From assembly GCA_964523165.1 (NCBI GenBank), contig CAZFXZ010000005.1, positions 1-29,275 of the forward strand: 29,275 nucleotides of DNA, given 5' to 3'. The DNA is from CAZFXZ01 sp964523165 (GTDB lineage Bacteria; Patescibacteriota; Patescibacteriia; JACRDY01). Below are positions 7,959-17,300 of this stretch, in pieces (positions within the stretch are counted from its first letter, which is position 1; each line of letters opens with the position of its first letter). The notes below the pieces were generated by a model. The model had not been told where the DNA came from, ran no database searches, and saw nothing but the letters and a program-made list of their open reading frames with translations. The position numbers were made by a program, and so were the translations under genes.

Positions 7959-8621
7959 TTATAGTAAGCGACGAAAAAATAAATCACGCAAGATCGGCCA
8001 ACCACCACTTAACAAACTTTGGCCATAACGATGATACAAAATTTCTGTTGGGACTTCGCAATAAGCTAATTTTAATTGGCCGACTTGTTTAACGATTTCG
8101 GTGTTGTGAGCGTAAGCGTCTTGTTTGATGACGATCAGTTCAGCCGCAGTCCGTGACAAAACTCGCGCCCCATTATGAATGTCGGTCAATTTTACGCCGG
8201 TTAAACGATTATGCCACGGGATTAACAACTTAAAAGCCCAACGTTTTAAAAGTGGTAAATGTTTGGTCTTAGCTAAAAATCTCGAGCCAAACACTACTTC
8301 AACTTTTTTATCAACGATCGGCGCGATCCAATTTTTTACTTCTGAAGGTTGGTGCTGACCATCAGCATCAAAATGAACGATAATATCAGCACCTAAAGTC
8401 AAAGCGTAAGTTGTACCGGTTTGCAAAGCCGCACCTTGACCGCGATTGATAGGCTGACGCAAACACGTCGCTCCGGCCGCGATGGCTCGCTCGGCCGTCT
8501 GATCAGTCGAACCATCATCAACTACGACACAATCCAAAAATCCGGCTTTTTGCAAATCGCTAACAACTTGAGCAATACGATCTTGTTCATTATAGGCGGG
8601 CAGTACAACAACAACCTTCAT
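7959..8621 (-). CDS. GT2-family polyprenyl-phosphate glycosyltransferase (DPM1-like)
   Basis: A 220-residue soluble GT-A protein that begins MKVVVVLPAYNEQDRI. It shows the UDP/GDP-sugar site VVDDGSTD (35-40), NRGQGAAL, and the metal-binding DADG (85-88) followed by QHQP, all diagnostic of the dolichyl/polyprenyl-phosphate mannose or glucose synthase group. These enzymes make the lipid-phosphate sugar used by GT-C transferases outside the membrane. There is no C-terminal helix, so membrane association probably comes from a partner such as the adjacent DUF2304 protein. It starts 3 nt after the stop of the SDR gene. Confidence 0.88.
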   Translation of the reverse strand: MKVVVVLPAYNEQDRIAQVVSDLQKAGFLDCVVVDDGSTDQTAERAIAAGATCLRQPINRGQGAALQTGTTYALTLGADIIVHFDADGQHQPSEVKNWIAPIVDKKVEVVFGSRFLAKTKHLPLLKRWAFKLLIPWHNRLTGVKLTDIHNGARVLSRTAAELIVIKQDAYAHNTEIVKQVGQLKLAYCEVPTEILYHRYGQSLLSGGWPILRDLFFRRLL

Positions 8622-8624
8622 AAT

Positions 8625-9635
8625 TTATTCAGTAGCTTGCAAACGAATAGTGCCCTTTTCTGTCTGAGCATAATCAATGGTCTTTTTTAAACCATCTTCG
8701 AGCAAAACAACCGGCAACCAACCCAACAGCTCTTTGGCTTTATCAATATTTGGCAAACCCAAAGGTGTCATAAACTCTAAAGCGTCTTGATAAACAATTT
8801 TAGAAGAAGATTTTGTCAGACTGATAATTTTTTTGGCCACATCGACCAAAGTAATTTCTTGAGCCGAACCAAAGTTGATTGGCTCATTGATGTCTGACTC
8901 CATCAGACGCACCAAACCGTCGATCACGTCAGAAACATAACAAAGTGAACGCGAGAAATCTTTGTCGCCATAGATCGTCAAATTTTCACCATTTAAAGCA
9001 TTGACTATAAAATCCGGGATCATTTGGCCATCAAAGAGTTTCATGCGCGGACCATAGGCTGTAAAAACCCGAGCGATCTTGGTGTCAATTTTATGAGTCA
9101 GGCGATAAGTATAAACTAAAGTTTCGGCAAAACGCTTGCCTTCATCGTAGCAGGCGCGAGGGGTCAAATGATTGACCAAGCCCACCATTTCTTCAGACAG
9201 TAAATGATTGTCCGTCGGACGCGGACCATAAACCACCGACGAAGAAAGATGTAAAAATTTGGCGTTATATTTTACGGCCAAATCTAAAGCGTTTTTAGTC
9301 CCCCAGCTGTTGGCTGTGGCCGTGGCCAAGCGATGTTTTTCAAAATTTTTGGCCGACGTTGGACAGGCCATATTGTAAATCTCGGCCAAACCTCGAGCTT
9401 TGATCTTGAACTTATCAAGTTCAGGATAACTTTCTAAGTCCAAAGGTGAAGTCATGTCGTGCTTGATAAAAGCAAAATTGGGGTTGCGCAATAGATGATC
9501 GATGTTTTCTTGACTGCCGGAAATAAAATTATCAACACAAATAACTTGATGATAAGCCACCAAATGATCGGACAAGTGGCTACCCAAAAAACCGGCGCCG
9601 CCGAGGATTAATATATTCTTTTTTTCTAAGGCCAT
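8625..9635 (-). CDS. Extended SDR, UDP-glucuronate decarboxylase-like
   Basis: A 336-residue NAD-dependent nucleotide-sugar epimerase/dehydratase. It has the GxxGxxG dinucleotide motif (residues 12-18, GGAGFLG), a YNMACPTSAKNF segment corresponding to the HLACPASP signature of UDP-xylose synthases, a Ser-rich catalytic strand (131-133), the YxxxK pair Tyr163/Lys167 within CYDEGKRFAETL, and IARVFTAYGPRM followed by FSRSLCYVSDVIDGL. The overall pattern is closest to UDP-glucuronate decarboxylase (UDP-xylose synthase), though a related 4,6-dehydratase is possible. The ATG at 9635 was chosen because the dinucleotide motif then sits in the usual place; upstream codons overlap the GtrA gene. Confidence 0.82.
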   Translation of the reverse strand: MALEKKNILILGGAGFLGSHLSDHLVAYHQVICVDNFISGSQENIDHLLRNPNFAFIKHDMTSPLDLESYPELDKFKIKARGLAEIYNMACPTSAKNFEKHRLATATANSWGTKNALDLAVKYNAKFLHLSSSVVYGPRPTDNHLLSEEMVGLVNHLTPRACYDEGKRFAETLVYTYRLTHKIDTKIARVFTAYGPRMKLFDGQMIPDFIVNALNGENLTIYGDKDFSRSLCYVSDVIDGLVRLMESDINEPINFGSAQEITLVDVAKKIISLTKSSSKIVYQDALEFMTPLGLPNIDKAKELLGWLPVVLLEDGLKKTIDYAQTEKGTIRLQATE

Positions 9636-9639
9636 ACTT

Positions 9640-10035
9640 TTAGTTAAGTGATGGTTTAAAGGTCCAATATTTATGAGCGAAAAAACTCCAGACAATCGAA
9701 CAAGCCAAGCCAAAAATTTTTACCGGAATATCTTCAAAGCCCCACCGACCGTGACCAATATATAAGACGATTTCTACGATCACCACCGCCAGACAACTAA
9801 CCACGAAAAATTGACCGTAATTTTTTAATCTATCAGTCCGACCATGACCGGCAAACGACCATTGACCATTGGCCCAAAAACTAAAAATATTAGCCAAGAT
9901 AAAGGCTATTAAGTTGGCCAGCAAATAATAAACGGCCAAAAATCTGGTCAAGAGCAAATAAACCGTAAAATCAATAGTCGTATTGACCAGCCCCACGGCG
10001 ACAAAACGACTAAATTGCTGAGTAATTTTTGACAT
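9640..10035 (-). CDS. GtrA-family membrane protein (putative polyprenyl-phosphate-sugar flippase)
   Basis: A 131-residue protein with four hydrophobic helices. The first contains the family signature FVAVGLVNTTIDFTVYLLL, and the C-terminus ends in SFFAHKYWTFK, also typical of GtrA. GtrA proteins are thought to move polyprenyl-phosphate sugars across the membrane. That fits the DPM1-like GT2 gene two positions downstream and the GT-C transferases nearby as a make, flip and transfer set. An extended -10 element lies just upstream, inside the end of the protease gene. Confidence 0.88.
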   Translation of the reverse strand: MSKITQQFSRFVAVGLVNTTIDFTVYLLLTRFLAVYYLLANLIAFILANIFSFWANGQWSFAGHGRTDRLKNYGQFFVVSCLAVVIVEIVLYIGHGRWGFEDIPVKIFGLACSIVWSFFAHKYWTFKPSLN

Positions 10036-10048
10036 TTATAAGAAGAAC

Positions 10049-12085
10049 TTAGTCTATTATAGCAAGGTTTGGCGGCAAATCATAGCTAAAAGGCAACAAG
10101 ACGTCAGCCCACAATTTACCGGTCCCGTCCCACAAACTCAGGACGGCCGGGCTGTTAAAACTACCGGTAGCCAGATCGGCTCGACCGTCAAACGACACAT
10201 CACCCAAAGCAAAGGTCATGCCGCCACTCAAAGCTCGCCAACTATTTACCAGTTGGCCTTGGCGAGTAAAAGTTTTTATCAAATCGTTTTTTTTGTCCCG
10301 AGACGCGATGACAATTTCTGGATAAATATCAAAGTCGGTATTGCCAACATTTACCGACCAACCACCGACGATTTTTTTGTCAAAAGCAAAAAATTGGTCA
10401 CGCGGCGTACCATCACCATTAAAAGCTCGGACGTGGGCCGTACCACCACTAAATGGCACGACAACGATTTCGGCTTTACCATCGCGATCCAAATCACCAC
10501 TAGCGACCGACAAACCGCCTTTAAATGATTTGTCGTAAGCCAAAAATTCGGCGCGCTTATCTCCTTGACCGGTAAAAATCCGAACAATCGGACCAGCGCC
10601 TGATTGCGCGGCCGTGATGATTTCTGATTGACCGTCGCCATCGACATCACCAGTGGCGAGATTGAGTCCACCGCGAAACTTTTCTTCGCCCGCCCAAAAT
10701 TCATGGAGTAAATTTCCAGTCTGGTCAAAGATTTTTATTTTGGCTTCTCCGCCCTTGGCCAAAGTGGCAATGATCTCTTTCTGTTCATCTCCAGTCACAT
10801 CACCAACGGCCACCACCACACCGGATTGATCTAGGAATGGCGAAAATTGTTTAATCATCTGACCAGTTGGGGTGCTAATAGTAATTTCAGCCTCAAGGCC
10901 GGTCGGTGAGCCAACGACCAAAAACTGACTTGAGGTGAAAGTCGCGTTGTGTTGATTTGTAGCAGTCGGCGCATCAAAGGATAAACTGGCTCGCAAATCA
11001 ACAGCCTTTTTTATCGCCGCGCCGGTATCGAGCAGACCGGCGCCTAAAGTTTTATCAGTCAATGGCCGCGAGGTACTCAGTAAAATATCAAAAATGTCAT
11101 CGGGACTAAAAGATTTACTAATGGCTTTTATCAGACCGGCCGTGCCGGAAACTAACGGCGCAGCAAAAGATGTGCCATTCCAACCCCCGGAAGTAAATTT
11201 GTTGTAGTTGGGCACTGACCTATCGTAAATTTGTGTCGAAAAAATATCTTGGCCCGGAGCGGCGATATCCAAACACTTGGCGCCATAATTAGAAAAAAAT
11301 GCTTTGCGGTCATCGCGATCTGTAGCTCCAACACCGATCACTACTTCATGGCCGTCGACGGCTTGATAACAAACTGGATAAAATGGCTTGGCGTCTAAAT
11401 CAAAACCCGAAACGTGGCCGTTGCCATTACCTCCGGCCGTGACGACCACAACACCGGCCTGGCGAGCCTTGATAATCGCCTGATTTAAAGCCGGGTCGGA
11501 CAAATCACCGGTCAAAGAAATGTTTATGACATCAGCACCATTGGCCACGGCATAATTGACTCCATTTATAACCGGGGCAAAGCTGGCCAAGCCGCTACTG
11601 TCCAAAACCCTGATTGGCATAATCTTGGCTTGCCAATTAACACCGGCCAAACCAAAGCCATTATTACCTCGAGCGGCGATCAGGCCGGCGATGATCGTGC
11701 CATGATTAGCCGAAGAAAAATCTACCGTGGTATTAATATTGGGTTGTGGCGTATTATCACCGTCGACAAAATCCCAACCGCGCCAATCGTCGACAAAACC
11801 ATTGTGGTCGTTATCAACTCCATCATTAGCCACCTCGCCTGTGTTAGACCAGAGATTGTCTAGCAAATCAGGGTGGTCCAAATCCACGCCGGTGTCGATG
11901 ACAGCAATGATCACGCCGGCTGAACCTTGGGTATAATCCCAAGCTGTGGGCAAATTTATTCTTTTGGCCCACCAAGTTGACTCGTAATCAGGATCGTTGG
12001 GTTGCAAAGCTAAAACCGGCGTCATCCAGGACATGGACAACGCCAGCAGTACTATAATGGCTATTTTGTTGCGGCCCGACGTCAT
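10049..12085 (-). CDS. Secreted subtilisin-like (S8) serine protease with C-terminal FG-GAP repeats
   Basis: A 678-residue exported protein. An N-terminal signal helix (about 8-26, ending PVLA) is followed by a complete S8 catalytic domain: Asp64 in AVIDTGVDLDHPDL, His128 in NHGTIIAGLIAA, the probable oxyanion Asn220 in TAGGNGNG, and Ser306 in NGTSFAAPLVSG. A calcium-site-like insertion (NDGVDNDHNGFVDD) lies between Asp and His. Residues about 375-678 hold five FG-GAP/VCBS-type repeats; three keep an acidic loop such as DVDGDGQSE, and two are degenerate. The protease should be active outside the cell, cleaving surface or host proteins. It follows the TPR gene by 10 nt. No sortase motif is visible. 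Confidence 0.93.
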   Translation of the reverse strand: MTSGRNKIAIIVLLALSMSWMTPVLALQPNDPDYESTWWAKRINLPTAWDYTQGSAGVIIAVIDTGVDLDHPDLLDNLWSNTGEVANDGVDNDHNGFVDDWRGWDFVDGDNTPQPNINTTVDFSSANHGTIIAGLIAARGNNGFGLAGVNWQAKIMPIRVLDSSGLASFAPVINGVNYAVANGADVINISLTGDLSDPALNQAIIKARQAGVVVVTAGGNGNGHVSGFDLDAKPFYPVCYQAVDGHEVVIGVGATDRDDRKAFFSNYGAKCLDIAAPGQDIFSTQIYDRSVPNYNKFTSGGWNGTSFAAPLVSGTAGLIKAISKSFSPDDIFDILLSTSRPLTDKTLGAGLLDTGAAIKKAVDLRASLSFDAPTATNQHNATFTSSQFLVVGSPTGLEAEITISTPTGQMIKQFSPFLDQSGVVVAVGDVTGDEQKEIIATLAKGGEAKIKIFDQTGNLLHEFWAGEEKFRGGLNLATGDVDGDGQSEIITAAQSGAGPIVRIFTGQGDKRAEFLAYDKSFKGGLSVASGDLDRDGKAEIVVVPFSGGTAHVRAFNGDGTPRDQFFAFDKKIVGGWSVNVGNTDFDIYPEIVIASRDKKNDLIKTFTRQGQLVNSWRALSGGMTFALGDVSFDGRADLATGSFNSPAVLSLWDGTGKLWADVLLPFSYDLPPNLAIID
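10056..10064 (-). promoter_or_regulatory. Extended -10 promoter for the GtrA-SDR-GT operon
   Basis: TGCTATAAT reads on the minus strand, overlapping the last codons of the protease gene. The predicted transcription start is near 10049, leaving a leader of about 14 nt before the ATG at 10035. No convincing -35 and no Shine-Dalgarno sequence. Confidence 0.55.
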
Positions 12086-12095
12086 CAGTTTTTGG

Positions 12096-12767
12096 CTAAT
12101 TAGCAGAACGTTCTTTTAAAATCATGTCGATATCTTGTTTGATCAAGTCGTCGTTGGGCGCGATGGCCTGCAAACGATCATAAGTGGCCAAGGCCGGATC
12201 GTATTGTTTGGTCTCCCAATAATAACGCGCCAAGATTGATAAAAACTCTAAACTGTTTTGTGGATTATTTTTAATAGCCTGCTCGGCAATAACCGGGATT
12301 TGGTCTTGCTTGTTAGTGATTTTGTAACGATAAAGCTCGATCAAATCACGATAAGCCTCGGTCCAAGCCGGGTTGAGCTCAACGATCCGCAAATATTGTT
12401 CTTCAGCTTTGATATATTCGCCCAGTGACATATAAACTTCAGCTAAGTTGTTGCGGGCAATATTGTCGTTGGCGTTAACGTCGATGGCTTTTTGATACAA
12501 AGCAATGGCCCCGTCCGGATCTCCACCTTTGTTGCGCAAATTACCTAAGGCGATATAACCACGAAAGTCGCTGGGATTTTCTTTGACTTGAGTCGTGGCA
12601 TTTTGATAATTTTGCTTTTCGGCATCCGTCAACTCTAGGCCATCATAAGATGTCCAATCAAAAATCGCTTCGTGGGTGTTGGATCGCCAAACCAACGTCC
12701 CAATCAAAACAATAAAAATCACGGAGATCAGAATGTACGGTAAATGACGTTTAAGTTTTTCTGGCAT
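12096..12767 (-). CDS. Membrane-anchored TPR protein
   Basis: A 223-residue protein with a basic N-terminus, one transmembrane helix (about 10-27), a linker, then three or four tetratricopeptide repeats (for example GYIALGNLRNKGGDPDGAIA, NNLAEVYMSLGEYIKAEEQY and ARYYWETKQYDPALATYDRL). TPRs are protein-interaction scaffolds, and the topology suggests the repeats lie outside the cytoplasm. It sits between an exported Ig-like protein and the protease, with 3 and 10 nt spacing, so a role in assembly or quality control of envelope proteins is plausible. No enzymatic motif is seen. Confidence 0.85.
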   Translation of the reverse strand: MPEKLKRHLPYILISVIFIVLIGTLVWRSNTHEAIFDWTSYDGLELTDAEKQNYQNATTQVKENPSDFRGYIALGNLRNKGGDPDGAIALYQKAIDVNANDNIARNNLAEVYMSLGEYIKAEEQYLRIVELNPAWTEAYRDLIELYRYKITNKQDQIPVIAEQAIKNNPQNSLEFLSILARYYWETKQYDPALATYDRLQAIAPNDDLIKQDIDMILKERSAN

Positions 12768-12770
12768 AAA

Positions 12771-14102
12771 TTATAAAGTAATATTTTCTCCGTCAGGATA
12801 ATATTCCGTATCGGGGATGGTGATAATATCCGACCAACGATAGCCACGCCCTATAAAAGTAGCTTCGTCGACAATCCAACGTCGTTGGCCATTGACCAAC
12901 AAGAAAGTCGCCGGATAAGTTTGATATTTGACTAGACTACCATCTAAATGGCGATAGTCAATCTTGACATCCGGACCATCAGGGGTGACCAACAAACTGG
13001 CCACATCAACATCAAAAACATTTTCCCACTTATAGCCTAGACCTAAGAATAATTTTTCCGTGGGGATCCAATGCTTTTTACCATCACTAACAACATAAAC
13101 CTTACCGTCGCCGACTGCTTTGATCAAGCGACCATCACGAATGGCAGCATTTTTAGAATCATCGTTTTGATTTTCAGTTTGATTATCGTCAGTCAAATCT
13201 TCGGTGGCCTGATCGTCGGTCGAGGTAACCACCGCAAAAGCCGTGACATTAGAGTACCCAACATTACCAAAACTATCCCGACCTCTAACTTTTACCCAGT
13301 AAGGCTCATTGACTGGCAAGTCTGAAAGAGTAATTGACCAGTTACTCAAATCACCACTGATTGTTTGCCAATTTTGAAAACTTTCAAAAGTTTTGCGACC
13401 TTCACAACTATCACATATATAGGCTAAATCCAAGCCGGTGACCACCGAACCACCTTGATCCCTGCTTTGTCCCGTCACCACCACGTCAGTACCTTGTTGA
13501 AATATTCCTGGAAAAACAGGTTTAGTGATGACTATCTGTGGACCAAAAACATCAACACTGGTTTGATATAAAGTTTGTTGCGCGGTGTTGGTCAATGCTT
13601 GTTCCGGTAATGAGCTGTCGGCAAAAACCAAGCCGGCAGCCGGTAGCTGAAATTGTAAAGGCGCGTTACTAGTCACCCCACTGCTCGTCTGAACGGCAAA
13701 ATATAATGTCAGACCATTAGCCGGTACGGATAAGTTAAGACCGGTCCACGACCAACTGGTGTCACCATAACGATAATTTCCAAAACCTAATGTCTCGTGC
13801 ATCCCCCAACCGTAAAAAGAATTAGCCCCCCAATTGCCGGCCCGATAATAAGCTCGGACATTTTCCACGCCCTGTAATTGGCCACTACCCATGGCATTGC
13901 GTATGGTAATATCATTTAAAATTTTGTGGTGGGCGGTGTAATCAACATTAACTGCCAAAACCAATTGATCAAAATGATTAGGATAAATCATGCTAGACGG
14001 CACTTCCTGTAAAGTCACAGCAGAAGTAGCGGCGCTGGCCGGAACAGCAAAAGTAATTGCTGATATCACTAAAGTCAATAAAACCGAGAAAACTTTATTC
14101 AT
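12771..14102 (-). CDS. Exported protein with Ig-like region and two C-terminal envelope repeats
   Basis: A 443-residue protein from the ATG at 14102, which places a classical signal peptide first (MNKVFSVLLTLVISAITFAV, cleavage likely after PASA). A beta-rich domain covers about residues 26-185, and an Ig/fibronectin-like domain about 188-293 contains a CDSC pair. An acidic Asp/Asn/Thr linker (294-315) leads to two tandem repeats of about 60 residues (320-380 and 385-443). Each repeat has a G(R/S)L(I/V)K start, a Y/F-L-V core, GKKHWI or GQRRWI, an aromatic GY(K/R)W, and a V/I-rich end. The same kind of repeat is found at the N-terminus of the 1197-residue surface protein. It heads the operon with the TPR and protease genes. 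Confidence 0.85.
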   Translation of the reverse strand: MNKVFSVLLTLVISAITFAVPASAATSAVTLQEVPSSMIYPNHFDQLVLAVNVDYTAHHKILNDITIRNAMGSGQLQGVENVRAYYRAGNWGANSFYGWGMHETLGFGNYRYGDTSWSWTGLNLSVPANGLTLYFAVQTSSGVTSNAPLQFQLPAAGLVFADSSLPEQALTNTAQQTLYQTSVDVFGPQIVITKPVFPGIFQQGTDVVVTGQSRDQGGSVVTGLDLAYICDSCEGRKTFESFQNWQTISGDLSNWSITLSDLPVNEPYWVKVRGRDSFGNVGYSNVTAFAVVTSTDDQATEDLTDDNQTENQNDDSKNAAIRDGRLIKAVGDGKVYVVSDGKKHWIPTEKLFLGLGYKWENVFDVDVASLLVTPDGPDVKIDYRHLDGSLVKYQTYPATFLLVNGQRRWIVDEATFIGRGYRWSDIITIPDTEYYPDGENITL

Positions 14103-14124
14103 AAATAAAAGGTTATTTACTGAC

Positions 14125-14133
14125 ATTATAACA
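14125..14133 (-). promoter_or_regulatory. Extended -10 promoter of the exported-protein/TPR/protease operon
   Basis: TGTTATAAT on the minus strand predicts a start near 14118 and a leader of about 16 nt before the ATG at 14102. The region 17 bp upstream (TTTATT) is a poor -35 match. Confidence 0.55.
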
Positions 14134-14182
14134 AAGTATCTAAACAAAATAAAGGACGGATAAATATGTGCTAGGTGGGTTG

Positions 14183-14217
14183 ATTACTCCCTCCCTGATA
14201 AGGGAGGGTTGGGGTGG
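14183..14217. repeat. REP-like palindromic repeat, copy 1 (35 bp)
   Basis: This 35-bp segment is identical to 21698-21732. Its core is an 8-bp stem CCCTCCCT (14189-14196) with a GATA loop and AGGGAGGG (14201-14208), followed by TTGGGGTGG. It lies directly beyond the terminator of the surface-protein gene. Confidence 0.85.
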
Positions 14218-14221
14218 ATTA

Positions 14222-14253
14222 TAAAAAAACAAACCCCTCGCTTGCGCGAGGGG
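14222..14253 (-). terminator. Intrinsic terminator of the 1197-residue surface-protein gene
   Basis: A perfect 8-bp stem CCCCTCGC (14234-14241), loop TTGC, then GCGAGGGG (14246-14253). On the minus strand it is followed by TTTGTTTTTTT (14223-14233). A T-run on the other side (14256-14261) could let it work in the plus direction as well. Confidence 0.88.
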
Positions 14254-14312
14254 CTGTTTTTGAAACTAGACTTTGATCGTCTGGTTTCGAGCTAGTAACT
14301 CTAGTCAGCTAA

Positions 14313-17300
14313 TTAAAGCTTGTAGAGGTTGTTAGCGTAGATCTCACCCTTGAGGATGATAGCACCTTCGTTGAAGCTACCAGCGCCATTGATGCCCCAA
14401 TCGATGTCGTTGGCAGCATCATTGATCCAGACCTGGAAAGCATCACCGGAGTCTTCAAACTCAGTGGTGAAGGCTTTGACGACCAACGACTTGGTCTGAC
14501 CGGCCGGCACCGTAAAGTTGGCGCTGGTGAAGTCAAACTGGTGTGAAGTAGTGTCATCAAAGTCAACGTTGGCAATGGTATCCAAGAGGGTACCAGTACC
14601 ATCATAAAGGTACAAGTCGTCATCGGCCGCACCAGCATCATCACCGCGAACGATGGATATCTGGATGGTCAAGGTGTTGCCATCAGCGTTTTCGAAGGTG
14701 ATGTCATCGCCAGAAGCGGCGGTAACGTTAAACTTCGCAACGTTGGTGGTCGCACCAAGCGGCAAGACGCCGGATGGCGAATCGGAAGCAACAGTGATAG
14801 TCGGGAAGGACTTGTAGAACTGGTGAGCCGCGGCATCATAGTTGGTGCCTGTCGAATCAACGCCAGCGCCAGAAGCCAAACCGGTCGTATCAATGTCCCC
14901 AGCGGCGTCAACGGTAACGGTAAGAGCGCTATCGTTAGCCACACCGCCAGTACCAGCGGCATTCAAGTCAGCCTTGACCGTGATCAAGACATAACCGTTA
15001 GCCGGGACGGTAACCGTACCGTCAGGGATGATGAAGTTAGCAGTCGCGCCACCCGGCATAGAAGCAATCGGGTCGCTAACTGAACCACCATCGGAACGAG
15101 CACTGGAATACAAGTAGTATGTACCAGCGACCGTATCGCTGCCTTCGTCAGTGATCAAGAATGAATCAAGATCGAGACTTTCGACACCATCAGCGGCTAG
15201 GCGGAAGACAGCAGTCGTCACCTTGGACGCACCACCTTGCAACAAGGCAGCGGCCGGTGAAGATGAGTCAACCGAAGTCGTCAAAGTGCCATTGGCAGTC
15301 AAAGACATGGTCTGACCATCACCGGTCGGAGTGACCGAGACAGCCGCACCAGTATCAGCACCGGTACCAGACACGTCACCGGCATCACCATCAAAACTGA
15401 TGGTGTAGGTGTCGTTGGTGGTAGCCGAAGCTGAGATAGAAGCCACGAAAGCGACTTCCACATAGGTGCCTTTTTTGACAACCACAGGGGAGGTCAAAGT
15501 GTAGGTTAATTTTTCATCAGTAGCACCGCTGTCGACGAAAGTCTTGTACTCAGAAACCCGAGTTTCAAACTTGTCGCCACGAGCGCTGTTAGCTGAAGTC
15601 AAGTCAGCCCACAAAGCACCGTTTTGAACCATGTCGGCATCATCGCCGGCAGCATTCAAGGTGTTTTCGATCACGACAGTTTCAACGCGGACATCTTCAC
15701 CAGAAGAAGCGGCGTTCAACGAACCGGTCATGAAGACCAAGTCGCTAATACCGGGTGAGACCGAACGAGCGGCCGGTTGAGTCAAAGTCGTAGCCGACAA
15801 AGAGGCGGCGGCGACAGATTGCTGGTTGACAGTGACGTCAGCAGCAGGCGTCGGGGTGATCGAATCACCGGTGTTTTGACCGACAGCCGTGATAGTAGTA
15901 CCAGGGCGGTCGACGGCCGGAGTCACAGTGTCACCAGTTGAAGTACTGGTGGCAACTTTACCCTTTAGGGTGTAGTTGTGTTGACCGACCGGGACAATAA
16001 AGGTGTCGGAGAAGTTGACATCGTTACCGCTGTCAGCATCATTCGGACCAGCAACAAGCAAACCGTTTTCGTCATACAACTTCAAGTTGGTCAATTCCGT
16101 GTAGGTCATTGTGCCAAATGAGAAGTCGATGTCCAAAGCGGAGATTTTGACCGGTTCACCCTTAGCTTCGAAGGTCCAAACGCCCAAGAGCTGAGCATCG
16201 CCACGAGAGACGTTGCCAGTCGCCGGAGTGCTGGAAGCCTTAGTCACAACCAAGGAACCGCTGTTGATGGTCTGATCGCTCGAACCACGACCGGCATTGG
16301 AGTTACCCCAGCTACCGCCGTTGGTCGGAGTGATGTAGAAGCCATAGGTGTTACCCTTGACGTTCATCAAGATGTCGCTGCCATCGATGATGTCAGCGTT
16401 GACAGTGTTACCTGAACCAGAAACGATATCGAGGCGAACCTGGAAGCGGTGGGTTTCACCCTTTTCCAAAACCAAGTTCAAACCACTGAAGTGAGCGCGA
16501 CCATTGGAATCCCAAGTGGCCATTTCACCCAATGATTTACCATCGGTAACGTCGTAAAGTTCAATGTTTTTGGTGTCAGAATTTGAAGCACTGCCAGCTT
16601 CCATCACAGTCAAAGACTCGATGGTCACTGTTTCAATGCTGTTGTTGTCAACTTTGAATTTGTTGACGATAACGTTTTCTTCACCAGCATCCGGGGTCGA
16701 ATCAGCCGTAGCGCTGTCCTGGTCGACGGTCACGGTGGCAATCGTCAAGCTGACGACTGACATTTCGTTACCTTTGACTGGGAAAGCACCAGAGACTGAA
16801 GCACCACCAGCGACGACGTCGCTAGCAGCATCAAGACCCAAAGCAGCGGTCTTGCCAGCCGTAGCTGCACCATCAACGCTAGCGCGGATGTAGTAGTAGT
16901 TGGTGCTACCAGCAGTTAGCGTCAAAGCCGGGCTGAAGTAAATAGCAGCCTTGCTGTCGCTGTTGAAGCTGGAAGTACCACCAAGATATTTACCGTTCAT
17001 GTCGGTCACCTTGAGGTTTTCGACATCAGTGTTAGCTGAAAAACCGTAGCGCATGACGTTTAGTTTTGTCAACGAAACATCAGTACTGCCGGTGTTTTGT
17101 AGTTTAATCTTGGTGAAGTTAGCATTACCATTGGTGGCCACACTGGACGAAGCCGGAGTGTCAGAAGCCACGCTAACCATTAACGAGCCACCAGTGGTGG
17201 TGGTCGTACCGCCCATAGACACGTCTTTCAACGCGCTTTCGGCGCCAGTGATGGCATCGCCATCGGCATAGCTGATGCTAGCCGGAGAGACAACGACATC

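Noticed and set aside
12768..12775. TATAAT just before the TPR start codon (and likewise near 7958 before the DUF2304 gene)
   Set aside because: It lies only 2 nt before the ATG, too close to act as a -10 for that gene. It is formed by the preceding TAA stop and AT-rich junction.
14254..14312. Possible small gene or RNA between the surface-protein stop and its terminator
   Set aside because: Only the 3' untranslated stretch and one side of the terminator are visible; no ORF with a start signal and no other stable structure.
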